Source: Bacteroidales bacterium
GTDB lineage: Bacteria; Bacteroidota; Bacteroidia; Bacteroidales; UBA932
Assembly: GCA_013335275.1 (NCBI GenBank)
Contig: JAAXVX010000027.1
Location: forward strand, 1-10,512
Direction of reading: 5' to 3'
Length of the DNA stretch: 10,512 nucleotides
In this document: one piece after another, positions 1-6,788 of the stretch
Numbering within the stretch: the stretch's first letter is position 1
Layout of the letters: the number at the start of each line of letters is the position of its first letter
Made by a program: the position numbers and the translations under genes
Notes under the pieces: model-generated
What the model saw: the letters and a program-made list of their open reading frames with translations, nothing else
Database searches by the model: none
What the model was told of the DNA's origin: nothing

Positions 1-1105
1 TTACCGTAGGCAAGCTTTTACCTGCTGCTACAATTCCGATATTATTCCTGTTATTGTTTGTGAGCATAAGCGGGAGAAAATAGATTGCATTTAGTGCTCC
101 CCAAGTAATATAGGTCCAGTTTGCGCCATGCCACAAACCACTTAAGATAAAGATTATAAATGTGTTTCTTATTTTCATCCATGTGCCGCCCTTGCTCCCT
201 CCAAGCGGGATATAAACATAGTCCCTGAACCATGACGACAGCGAAATATGCCATCGCCTCCAGAATTCTGCAATGTCTCTTGAAAAGTATGGAAATGCAA
301 AGTTCCTAAGTAAATCTATTCCAAACAGTCTTGCTGTACCCAGCGCAATATCTGAATATCCCGAGAAGTCGCCATAAATCTGGAACGTAAAGAAAATTGC
401 ACCCACCACAAGAGTGCTTCCTGAATAATCTGAGGAATTATTGAAAATGACATTTGCGTACTCTGCACAGTTATCGGCAATGACAATCTTTTTAAACAGG
501 CCCCATAATATTTGTCTCAAACCATCTGTGGCTTTTGAGTAGTCAAAAACCCTCGGTTTTACAATCTGCGGCAAAAGGTGCGTTGCCCGTTCAATGGGCC
601 CTGCGACAAGCAATGGAAAGAAGCTTACAAAGACTGAGTAATTTATGAAATCTCTTTCCGGTTTTATCCGGTCTTTGTATAGGTCAATAACATACGAAAG
701 ACCGTGGAAAGTATAGAAAGAAATGCCAACCGGCAGGATGAAACTCAGTGTTGCAATACTGGTATGTATTCCCAACAGGTCAATACCTTCGGCAAATGAC
801 TGTGAGAAAAAATTATAATACTTGAATGCGCCAAGAAATCCAAGATTGATGATTATGCTTATCCAAAGCCACATTGTTTTTGCCCTTGATCTGGTTGCCT
901 GGTGTATCCTGAGTCCTGTGTAGTAATCCAGAAAAGTCGAGAAAACCAGCAAGAACAAAAATCTCCAGTCCCAGCAGGCATAGAAAAAATAGCTGGACAC
1001 AAGCAGCAGGATGTTTTGTAATCTCAGATTTTTCTTTGCGACAAACCAATACAGGAAGAAAACAACCGGCAGAAATATAACAAACGATATAGAGTTAAAG
1101 AGCAT
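1..1105 (-). CDS. MBOAT-family (AlgI-like) membrane O-acyltransferase, 3' end cut by window edge
   Basis: The 368 codons present encode a multi-spanning inner-membrane protein beginning MLFNSISFVI, with many hydrophobic segments. It has the hallmark motifs of the AlgI/DltB branch of MBOAT proteins: VAGPIERATHLLPQ (about residues 167-180), GDFSGYSDIA (245-254), RRWHISLSSWFRDYVYIPLGG (starting at 283), and SGLWHGANW (322-330) containing H326, the position of the essential MBOAT histidine. Known members move acyl groups across the membrane onto exopolysaccharide or other envelope glycans, usually with an SGNH/AlgX-type partner, which would lie to the left of this window. The reading frame is open to base 1, so the C-terminus (roughly 100 residues in typical members) is missing. 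The ATG at 1105 is chosen because the protein then starts directly with the family's first membrane segment. Family assignment is secure; the glycan substrate is not known. Confidence 0.95.
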   Translation of the reverse strand, partial: MLFNSISFVIFLPVVFFLYWFVAKKNLRLQNILLLVSSYFFYACWDWRFLFLLVFSTFLDYYTGLRIHQATRSRAKTMWLWISIIINLGFLGAFKYYNFFSQSFAEGIDLLGIHTSIATLSFILPVGISFYTFHGLSYVIDLYKDRIKPERDFINYSVFVSFFPLLVAGPIERATHLLPQIVKPRVFDYSKATDGLRQILWGLFKKIVIADNCAEYANVIFNNSSDYSGSTLVVGAIFFTFQIYGDFSGYSDIALGTARLFGIDLLRNFAFPYFSRDIAEFWRRWHISLSSWFRDYVYIPLGGSKGGTWMKIRNTFIIFILSGLWHGANWTYITWGALNAIYFLPLMLTNNNRNNIGIVAAGKSLPTV

Positions 1106-1136
1106 ACCGGTTAAAATTATGAATGAACAAGTCTGG

Positions 1137-1144
1137 TAAAATTA
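1137..1144 (-). promoter_or_regulatory. Candidate -7 box (TAATTTTA) for the MBOAT gene
   Basis: On the minus strand the sequence reads TAATTTTAC, resembling the Bacteroidota -7 element TAnnTTTG with A in place of the final G. It lies 31 bases upstream of the MBOAT start codon. No clear -33 TTTG element was seen. The same 9-mer occurs at the same distance upstream of the ankyrin gene on the other strand, which is the main support. Confidence 0.3.
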
Positions 1145-1207
1145 ATAAATTTTCTCTATTCATTACTTTGGGCTTTCCATTAATTTTCGAGGTATTAAAA
1201 ATATCGC

Positions 1208-1215
1208 TAATTTTA
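1208..1215 (+). promoter_or_regulatory. Candidate -7 box (TAATTTTA) for the ankyrin-peptidase operon
   Basis: TAATTTTAC lies 32 bases upstream of the ankyrin-gene ATG, with a weak -33-like TTTT (1184-1187) 20 bases before it. It forms a 9-bp inverted repeat with the candidate box of the divergent MBOAT gene. Another near match, TTACTTTG at 1163-1170, is an alternative. Either assignment is tentative. Confidence 0.35.
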
Positions 1216-1247
1216 CATACTATTAACAATCACACTTACTTTAACCT

Positions 1248-3152
1248 ATGAAAAAAACACTTTTAGCCGGTATTATCATTTTTTCTGTCCTTTTTACCTG
1301 GGGAGGCAGTACCAAACTTCTTGCTCAGGATTTTTCAACAAAAATTTTCAGGGGAGAAGTTGAAGAGGTAAAAGCTATGCTGGCAAAGGGTGCGAATCCC
1401 AACACGAAAGTGGGTAAAGAAACAGTTTTAGCTCTTTCGTTGGATGGGCAATTTCCGGAAGTGACTAAGCTTCTCATTAATGCAACCGGAATCAAAATCA
1501 ATGAGTGGAACATCCAATCCATGCCGGAACGATCATGGAAATATACTGCTTTAATGAAAGCGGTAAAGTATCCGGAAATGGTAAAACTTCTGCTCGAGAA
1601 GGGAGCGTTAATTGATTTGCAGGACGACTGGATTCTTTGGGACGGCAAGCTTCACGAGAGCGGAGGAAATACTGCTCTAATGCTTGCTGCAGGACAACCG
1701 AATTTTACTTATACCGAGAGTGCAAAACTTCTGATTGACAAGGGGGCAAAGATTAATATTCAGAATAAGCTGGGTTACACAGCACTAATGCTTGGTGTAC
1801 ACAATACAGAAATAACAAAGATTCTCATAGATAAAGGAGCAAGTCTCGATATTCAGAGCAAGGCAGGCGAAACAGCTTTGATGCTTGCTGCCGGAAAATA
1901 TACCGATGCAGTAAAGCTGTTACTGGATAAAGGTGCAAATATTCTTATAAGGCAACAATCGGCATATAGAACATCCCAAAATGCGCTTGGTTATGCTGCA
2001 AGATATGGAAATATTGATGCAGCAAAATTAATTCTTGAAAAAGCTGTAAGCCTCGGTATAAAAGCCGAAATTTTACGAGCTTCTTTGCACTGGGCAGTGA
2101 TTTCAAATCAGCTGGAGATGGCAAAATATCTGCTGGACGAAGGTGCAAATATTGAGGGCGACGACGAGCTTGGCGGATACACACCTCTCATGGAAACTTC
2201 GATGCTAGAAATGGTGCAACTGCTTGTTAAGCGTGGTGCCAACGTAAACGCAAAAAATAAGATGAATTACACCCCTTTGCATAAAGCTGTATTCAATTTT
2301 ATGGGGGCGGACCCAAATGAGAAGAATTGCGAAAAAATACTCAGCCTGCTTTTGGAAAAAGGGGCAAACATTGATGCTCAGGATGGCAATGGGATTACCC
2401 CACTGATGGGTGCCGTTCAGAAAATGACACCTTTAAAAATACTTGTTGCCAAAGGTGCAAATATTAATATCCAGAATAAAAACGGGGAAACAGCTTTGAT
2501 GTATGCAGTCAAAGGCGGTCTTCTCAAGGTTATTTTAGGGGGTATACCTGTTGTTGGCGGCTCTGTTGATGCCACTAAACTATTAATTAGCAAAGGGGCA
2601 GATATTAACATCCAGGATAAATGGGGTAAAACAGCGCTTATGCATGCTGCCGGAGCTGTGAATGCAATGGGTAATAAATACGGTACTTATACAGATATCT
2701 TAGGGATTCTTATTGAAAAGGGTGCAAAATTAGAAGCAGAAGACAAGGAGGGAAACACTGCTCTGTATTGGGCACAGCGTTATGGCCGTACAAAATCTGC
2801 AGACCTGCTTCTTGCGAAAGGTGCAAATCCCGCAAAAAAATACGATAAAGCGGCGGACAAGTCCAATGTAACTTCCGGTATCGTAGGTATTTGGGAAAAA
2901 TATCTCAAGGTTGAAGGAAAAACCTATACGACAAGAGTTGTATTTAACAAGGACTGGACTTACAGCAAAGCGCTCAAGGATCCGGCTTCGGGCAAGTGGA
3001 TTCCGGACGGAGGAGCGTATTCAACTTACGACTTCAGAGATGGCCGGATTTGGTTGTTTAACAGCCTTTCAATGGGTGCGGTAATAGAGTGGAGATTTGA
3101 GGGAAAAGAACTGGTTCTGAATGGGGAAAAATATGTTCGCGTATTGAAATAA
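1248..3152 (+). CDS. Exported ankyrin-repeat protein with C-terminal lipocalin-like beta domain
   Basis: This 634-residue protein starts with a signal peptide (MKKTLLAGIIIFSVLF..., likely cut near LLAQ, residues 24-27), so it should act in the periplasm or beyond. Residues about 28-530 hold roughly a dozen ankyrin repeats, seen as recurring G-x-TALM-x-A and KLLLDKGANI-type helices (for example at 98-122, 141-170, 208-234, 310-336, 340-376, 383-409, 415-457, 461-495 and 503-529). The repeats are degenerate in protein and DNA. Residues 420-440 contain a Gly-rich hydrophobic insertion within one repeat. From about 544 to the end a different segment begins (GIVGIWEKY..., then alternating hydrophobic strands and a final ...LNGEKYVRV), which resembles small lipocalin-like beta domains of Bacteroidota; this domain call is inference. 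Ankyrin arrays bind proteins. The next gene, an exported cysteine peptidase, begins 10 bases later and is the obvious candidate partner. No enzymatic motif is visible. Confidence 0.9.
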   Translation: MKKTLLAGIIIFSVLFTWGGSTKLLAQDFSTKIFRGEVEEVKAMLAKGANPNTKVGKETVLALSLDGQFPEVTKLLINATGIKINEWNIQSMPERSWKYTALMKAVKYPEMVKLLLEKGALIDLQDDWILWDGKLHESGGNTALMLAAGQPNFTYTESAKLLIDKGAKINIQNKLGYTALMLGVHNTEITKILIDKGASLDIQSKAGETALMLAAGKYTDAVKLLLDKGANILIRQQSAYRTSQNALGYAARYGNIDAAKLILEKAVSLGIKAEILRASLHWAVISNQLEMAKYLLDEGANIEGDDELGGYTPLMETSMLEMVQLLVKRGANVNAKNKMNYTPLHKAVFNFMGADPNEKNCEKILSLLLEKGANIDAQDGNGITPLMGAVQKMTPLKILVAKGANINIQNKNGETALMYAVKGGLLKVILGGIPVVGGSVDATKLLISKGADINIQDKWGKTALMHAAGAVNAMGNKYGTYTDILGILIEKGAKLEAEDKEGNTALYWAQRYGRTKSADLLLAKGANPAKKYDKAADKSNVTSGIVGIWEKYLKVEGKTYTTRVVFNKDWTYSKALKDPASGKWIPDGGAYSTYDFRDGRIWLFNSLSMGAVIEWRFEGKELVLNGEKYVRVLK

Positions 3153-3162
3153 AGAAAGCACT

Positions 3163-4299
3163 ATGAAAAAAGTAAATGCATTATTGTTAAGTCTTCTATG
3201 TTTCAGCGCGGTTTTTGCGCAAAACGCAAAACCTGAGGCTTATAAATTTTCTACAATTGTCAAACACGCTGCAACTCCTGTCAAGAATCAGGCAGTTACC
3301 GGAACATGCTGGTCTTTTGCTACAACCTCTTTTCTTGAATCGGAACTTCTGAGAATGGGAAAAGGCGAGTATGACCTTTCGGAAATGCATACTGTAAGGT
3401 ATAATTACATCAACCGGATAAATGATAATTTCACAAAAGCGGGAAAGGGAAATCTTGGTGAGGGCAGTTTGTCGCATATGCTCATTAAAGTAGTAAAAGA
3501 ACATGGTATGGTTCCGGATGAGGTATACGATGGCATAAATTATAACTCCAAAACGCATAATCATACAGAACTGAACAGTTTTGTAAACGCAATAGCATCG
3601 GCTCCTGTTGCTCTTAAAAACAAAAGTCCCGAATATGAGAAACTTGTAAACAGTTTGCTTGACATCTATCTTGGAACTGTTCCATCGGGTTTTATTTACA
3701 AAGGAAGGAATTTCACACCTGTAACATTCTTCAACAGTCTGGGAATTAACCTTGACGATTATGTTGAGATTACAAGTTTCTTCCACCATCCCTATTATTC
3801 AAAATTTGCACTTGAAATCCCGGACAACTGGGACTCCGGCAATTACTATAACTTACCGCTGGATGAATTTATGCAGGTAATTGATTATGCTCTCAAAAAT
3901 GGCCATACTGTATGTTGGGACGGCGATATGAGCGAAAAAAGCTATTCGGACAGAATGGGAATTGCAGTAAATGCAGCAAAAGAAGAGCTGGAAAATGAGA
4001 AAGGAAAAGAGCTTTCATTCACAAAAGTATATAAAGAGGACGTAGCAACTCAGGAGAGCAGGCAAAAGGGGTTTGAATCCAATGCAACCACCGACGACCA
4101 TCTGATGCATCTGATAGGACTGGCAAAAGATGAAAACGGGACATCTTATTACATTGTAAAGAACTCATGGAAGCCGGAAATTAACCGGTTTGGGGGTTAT
4201 AACTATCTATCCGAAAATTATGTGAAGGCAAAAACTATATCAATTCTGGTAAACAAGAGCGCAATTCCAAAAAATATCCGCGAAAAACTGAATTTATAA
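3163..4299 (+). CDS. Exported papain-like cysteine peptidase, C1 family (bleomycin hydrolase/aminopeptidase C type)
   Basis: This 378-residue protein begins with a signal peptide (MKKVNALLLSLLCFSAVFAQ) and should be exported to the periplasm or beyond. The papain-family catalytic set is complete: Q43 (oxyanion hole) and C49 in KNQAVTGTCWSFA, H316 in DDHLMHLIGL, and N334 in YYIVKNSWK. The large spacing between Cys and His, and the HLMHLIGLAKD...YYIVKNSW pattern, resemble the C1B bleomycin hydrolase/PepC branch rather than classical papain. Family members are aminopeptidases or dipeptide-releasing enzymes, but typical PepC is about 450 residues and cytosolic, so this one is shorter and exported. 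No separate propeptide is evident: the catalytic Cys is only about 29 residues after the predicted signal cleavage site, so activity may be controlled by another protein. It follows the ankyrin gene by 10 bases and is probably co-transcribed with it. Confidence 0.92.
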   Translation: MKKVNALLLSLLCFSAVFAQNAKPEAYKFSTIVKHAATPVKNQAVTGTCWSFATTSFLESELLRMGKGEYDLSEMHTVRYNYINRINDNFTKAGKGNLGEGSLSHMLIKVVKEHGMVPDEVYDGINYNSKTHNHTELNSFVNAIASAPVALKNKSPEYEKLVNSLLDIYLGTVPSGFIYKGRNFTPVTFFNSLGINLDDYVEITSFFHHPYYSKFALEIPDNWDSGNYYNLPLDEFMQVIDYALKNGHTVCWDGDMSEKSYSDRMGIAVNAAKEELENEKGKELSFTKVYKEDVATQESRQKGFESNATTDDHLMHLIGLAKDENGTSYYIVKNSWKPEINRFGGYNYLSENYVKAKTISILVNKSAIPKNIREKLNL

Positions 4300-4342
4300 T
4301 TTTATGTTCGTTATTTCGTAATAAATGTGAAAGGAAAATCGC

Positions 4343-4350
4343 TACATTTG
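4343..4350 (+). promoter_or_regulatory. Promoter -7 box TACATTTG upstream of the symporter operon
   Basis: TACATTTG is an exact match to the Bacteroidota TAnnTTTG element, 79 bases before the symporter ATG. The -33 element is weak; TTTCG at 4314-4318 is 24 bases upstream, longer than usual. If used, transcription would start near 4356 and carry the hairpin at 4366-4401 in the leader. An alternative near match, TATTTTTC, lies at 4401-4408. Confidence 0.5.
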
Positions 4351-4365
4351 TAAGCGAAGAACCTA

Positions 4366-4409
4366 ATCCCGTATGGCTTTTCAATAAAAGGCCGGCGGGA
4401 TATTTTTCT
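4366..4409 (+). terminator. Terminator-like hairpin between peptidase and symporter genes (terminator or leader attenuator)
   Basis: ATCCCG (4366-4371) pairs with CGGGAT (4396-4401). Inside, GGCTTTT (4375-4381) pairs with AAAA and GCC (4386-4393) with one bulged G, around loop CAAT. An internal loop (TAT against GG) separates the two helices. TATTTTTCT follows directly. This fits an intrinsic terminator for the ankyrin-peptidase transcript. It also lies just downstream of the exact TACATTTG box, so it may instead be a structured 5' leader of the symporter mRNA, or end a very short RNA. The hairpin is read directly from the sequence; its role is inference. Confidence 0.55.
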
Positions 4410-4429
4410 AAAAAAAAATTAAAGTATAT

Positions 4430-5662
4430 ATGGGGAAAAAATTTAAGCTCGCTTTGCCTTGGCAGATCCTTATCGGGATAACATTAGGCATCCTGTTAGG
4501 GATTTTTGGTCATGAGTACACTATCTATACAAAATGGATGGGAGATCTTTTTCTCCGAGGCCTGCAAATGGTTGTTATTCCATTAGTATTCTGCGCACTG
4601 GTAATGGGAGTTTCCAGCATTGGAGAGTCTTCCGACTTTGGCAGAATTGCCGGCAAAACATTAGCTTATTACTTTTTCACCACACTTATCGCCTGCATTT
4701 TGGGCTTGTTGCTTGTTAATACTTTCCAGCCAGGCAGGGGTGTTGATTTGCAATTTCAGGAAAATGTTACAAATATTGCCAGCACAGAAGTGTCTTTTAT
4801 CGACCAGATTGTAGCCATTGTCCCGGATAATGTCTTTAAAGCAATGGCACAGGGGCAGATGCTTCCTGTTATATTCTTTGCCATCCTGTTTGGATTCTTC
4901 ATTACAGTATCTACACCCAAAAGCCGTACTCTTTTAACCGATTTTTTTAACGGAGGATATGAGGTAATGATTAAGATAACCTTTTTGGTTATCCGATTTG
5001 CACCTATCGGATTATTTGGGGTTGTATCCACTATGGTGGGAGCCCAGGCCGGAGATCCGAAGGCACTTAAAATAATGTTCGGAAGCCTTGGAATTTACGC
5101 TGCCATTATTGCCGGCGGCTGTCTTATTCAGGGTCTGGCCATATTGCCGGGTATATTTCTGGCGTTTACCCGTAAAAATCCGTACAAATTCATGAGCCAG
5201 ATGGGGACGGGCTTAATGACTACTTTCTTTACCGCATCCTCTGCCGCCTCACTTCCTATCAACTTAAAGGACATACAGGAAAAAACCGGCGTTTCGCGCA
5301 AAATAGCAGGCTTCTGTTTGCCATTGGGCAATACTATCAATATGAACGGAACTGCACTTTTTGAATGCGTTACAGCTATTTTTGTCGCGCAGGTATATGG
5401 AATAGAACTTACTCTTGTGCAGCAAATTGTTGTGGTTCTCACAAGTTTGCTTGCGGCTGTAGGTGCGGCAGGAATCCCGCTTGCCGGTCTGGTAATGCTT
5501 GCAGTTGTTCTCAAGGCAGTAGGCTTGCCGCTGGAAGGAATCGCACTTGTACTGGTTGTTCAGCAACCGCTTGATATGATCCGCTCTGCAGTAAATGTAT
5601 GGGGAGACCTCACCGGAGCTGTCATTGTAGCAAAGAGCGAAGGAGAAACACTGAATCTGTAA
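4430..5662 (+). CDS. DAACS-family sodium(proton):dicarboxylate/acidic amino acid symporter (GltP/DctA-like)
   Basis: A 410-residue inner-membrane transporter of usual length for the SLC1/DAACS family. The re-entrant loop HP1 is seen as TASSAASLP (268-276), TM7 as PLGNTINMNGTA (298-309), HP2 as GAAGIPLAG (345-353), and TM8 as DMIRSAVNVWGD (382-393). R385 corresponds to GltPh R397, which binds the side-chain carboxylate of the substrate, and N389 and D393 match N401 and D405. This argues for aspartate, glutamate or a C4-dicarboxylate as substrate. Two normally acidic cation-site or near-substrate positions differ: N306 replaces GltPh D312 in NMDGT, and Q378 stands where D390 is expected, so cation coupling could differ. 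The gene is followed after 16 bases by a PLP-dependent enzyme gene, suggesting uptake coupled to amino acid metabolism. Alignment to GltPh numbers was done by eye on conserved motifs. Confidence 0.95.
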   Translation: MGKKFKLALPWQILIGITLGILLGIFGHEYTIYTKWMGDLFLRGLQMVVIPLVFCALVMGVSSIGESSDFGRIAGKTLAYYFFTTLIACILGLLLVNTFQPGRGVDLQFQENVTNIASTEVSFIDQIVAIVPDNVFKAMAQGQMLPVIFFAILFGFFITVSTPKSRTLLTDFFNGGYEVMIKITFLVIRFAPIGLFGVVSTMVGAQAGDPKALKIMFGSLGIYAAIIAGGCLIQGLAILPGIFLAFTRKNPYKFMSQMGTGLMTTFFTASSAASLPINLKDIQEKTGVSRKIAGFCLPLGNTINMNGTALFECVTAIFVAQVYGIELTLVQQIVVVLTSLLAAVGAAGIPLAGLVMLAVVLKAVGLPLEGIALVLVVQQPLDMIRSAVNVWGDLTGAVIVAKSEGETLNL

Positions 5663-5678
5663 AATCTGAAATAAATAT

Positions 5679-6788
5679 ATGTCTTGTCAATTTATCTGCC
5701 CTGTATGCGGGGCGCACTATCCCACCAATGAACCAATATGGCGCTGCGAATGCGGCAGCTATCTCGATCTTGATTATATGCCCGCTCTTGACAGGAGCCG
5801 TCTGCCGGAAGAGAAAACAATGTGGCGCTACAGTCAGGTTCTTCCTCTTGACGATTTCAACTCGATTGCCTCTTTTAACGAAGGTTTTACCCCGCTGGTT
5901 CCAATGGAATTCTGGGGGCTGCCGGTTCTCGGGAAAATGGAATTTCTTATGCCTACGGGCTCATTCAAGGACAGAGGCGCCGCTTTGATGATAAATAAGT
6001 GCAGAGAATTGGGCATTAAGGAAATTGTTGAAGATTCATCGGGCAATTCGGCTTGCGCAGTTGCTGCCTACTGTGCCCGGGCAAAAATTAAGGCCAATAT
6101 CTATATGCCGGCCGGTAATTCTGCCGGAAAAACTGTTCAGGTGAGGGCATATGGCGCAGAACTTCATCAGATAGAAGGAAACCGTATAGACTGTGCAAAC
6201 GCGGCAATTGAAGGTGCAAAGAAAAGCTATTACGCGGCCCATGCATGGAACCCATATTTTATACATGGTGCCAAAACCGTGATATACGAAATTGTCGAAC
6301 AACTGAACTGGCAGGCTCCTGATTATTTTTTCGCACCTGTTGGCAGCGGTTCTCAGATTTTAGGAGTCTACCTTGGTCTTGCCGAGATGAAAAGAGCCGG
6401 AATCATAGACAAAATGCCTAAGTTGATGGCCGTTCAAAGCAATAAGTGCTGCCCGCTAAAGGATTCTGTAGAAGGCAGGCCTACCCCTGTTTCCACACAC
6501 AACCCTTCTATTGCCGAAGGTATTGCCATCCATAAACCTGTGAGAATAAAACAGATTATTGATGTTGTGCAAAAGACCGGCGGCGATTTTGTTACAGTAG
6601 ACGATACCGACATAATTGAGGCATTGAAAACCTCAGCCCTGCAAGGGGTATACATAGAGCCCACTTCGGCAAGTGCCGTGGCAGCGCTTAAGCAATATGC
6701 CGGTAAAATCGGAAATAACGAAAAAGTAGTGGTCTCCCTCACCGGAAGCGGGTTAAAGAGCTCCGCAAAAATTGACAGCTTATTGTAG
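5679..6788 (+). CDS. Threonine synthase-like PLP-dependent enzyme (fold type II) with N-terminal zinc-ribbon
   Basis: This 369-residue protein opens with a cysteine cluster (C7-x2-C10 and C23-x-C25, plus C3), as in the short archaeal/Bacillus-like threonine synthases that carry an N-terminal zinc-ribbon. The PLP lysine is K97 in PTGSFKDRG; SSGNSA (about residues 120-125) is the substrate/cofactor loop, VGSGS (about 221-225) the phosphate-binding Gly loop, and LTGSG near the C-terminus is also typical. Threonine synthase converts O-phosphohomoserine to threonine in the cytosol. Related enzymes of the same fold act on serine, threonine, diaminopropionate or cysteate-like substrates, and motif reading cannot separate these. 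Bacteroidota usually have a longer ThrC of about 430 residues, so this may be a paralogue with another substrate. It sits 16 bases after the acidic amino acid symporter gene, most likely in one operon, and its last 9 bases overlap the convergent tlpA-like gene. Confidence 0.85.
   Translation: MSCQFICPVCGAHYPTNEPIWRCECGSYLDLDYMPALDRSRLPEEKTMWRYSQVLPLDDFNSIASFNEGFTPLVPMEFWGLPVLGKMEFLMPTGSFKDRGAALMINKCRELGIKEIVEDSSGNSACAVAAYCARAKIKANIYMPAGNSAGKTVQVRAYGAELHQIEGNRIDCANAAIEGAKKSYYAAHAWNPYFIHGAKTVIYEIVEQLNWQAPDYFFAPVGSGSQILGVYLGLAEMKRAGIIDKMPKLMAVQSNKCCPLKDSVEGRPTPVSTHNPSIAEGIAIHKPVRIKQIIDVVQKTGGDFVTVDDTDIIEALKTSALQGVYIEPTSASAVAALKQYAGKIGNNEKVVVSLTGSGLKSSAKIDSLL

Noticed and set aside
813..1049. A small minus-strand open frame beginning MVCRKEK, and a similar one at 51-254.
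   Set aside because: They are out of frame with the MBOAT coding sequence that covers the entire region with all family motifs.
1330..2840. Internal repeats in the ankyrin gene considered as a DNA repeat array or CRISPR-like structure.
   Set aside because: The repetition is at the protein level (about 33-residue ankyrin units) with variable DNA; there are no constant direct repeats with unique spacers.
3196..3789. A 197-codon open frame on the minus strand within the peptidase gene.
   Set aside because: It lies opposite a gene with complete catalytic motifs and a signal peptide, shows no recognisable family features, and has no promoter or sensible start context.
5128..5566. Two minus-strand open frames of 100-128 codons opposite the symporter.
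   Set aside because: They are antisense to highly conserved transporter motifs and show biased composition expected of shadow frames.
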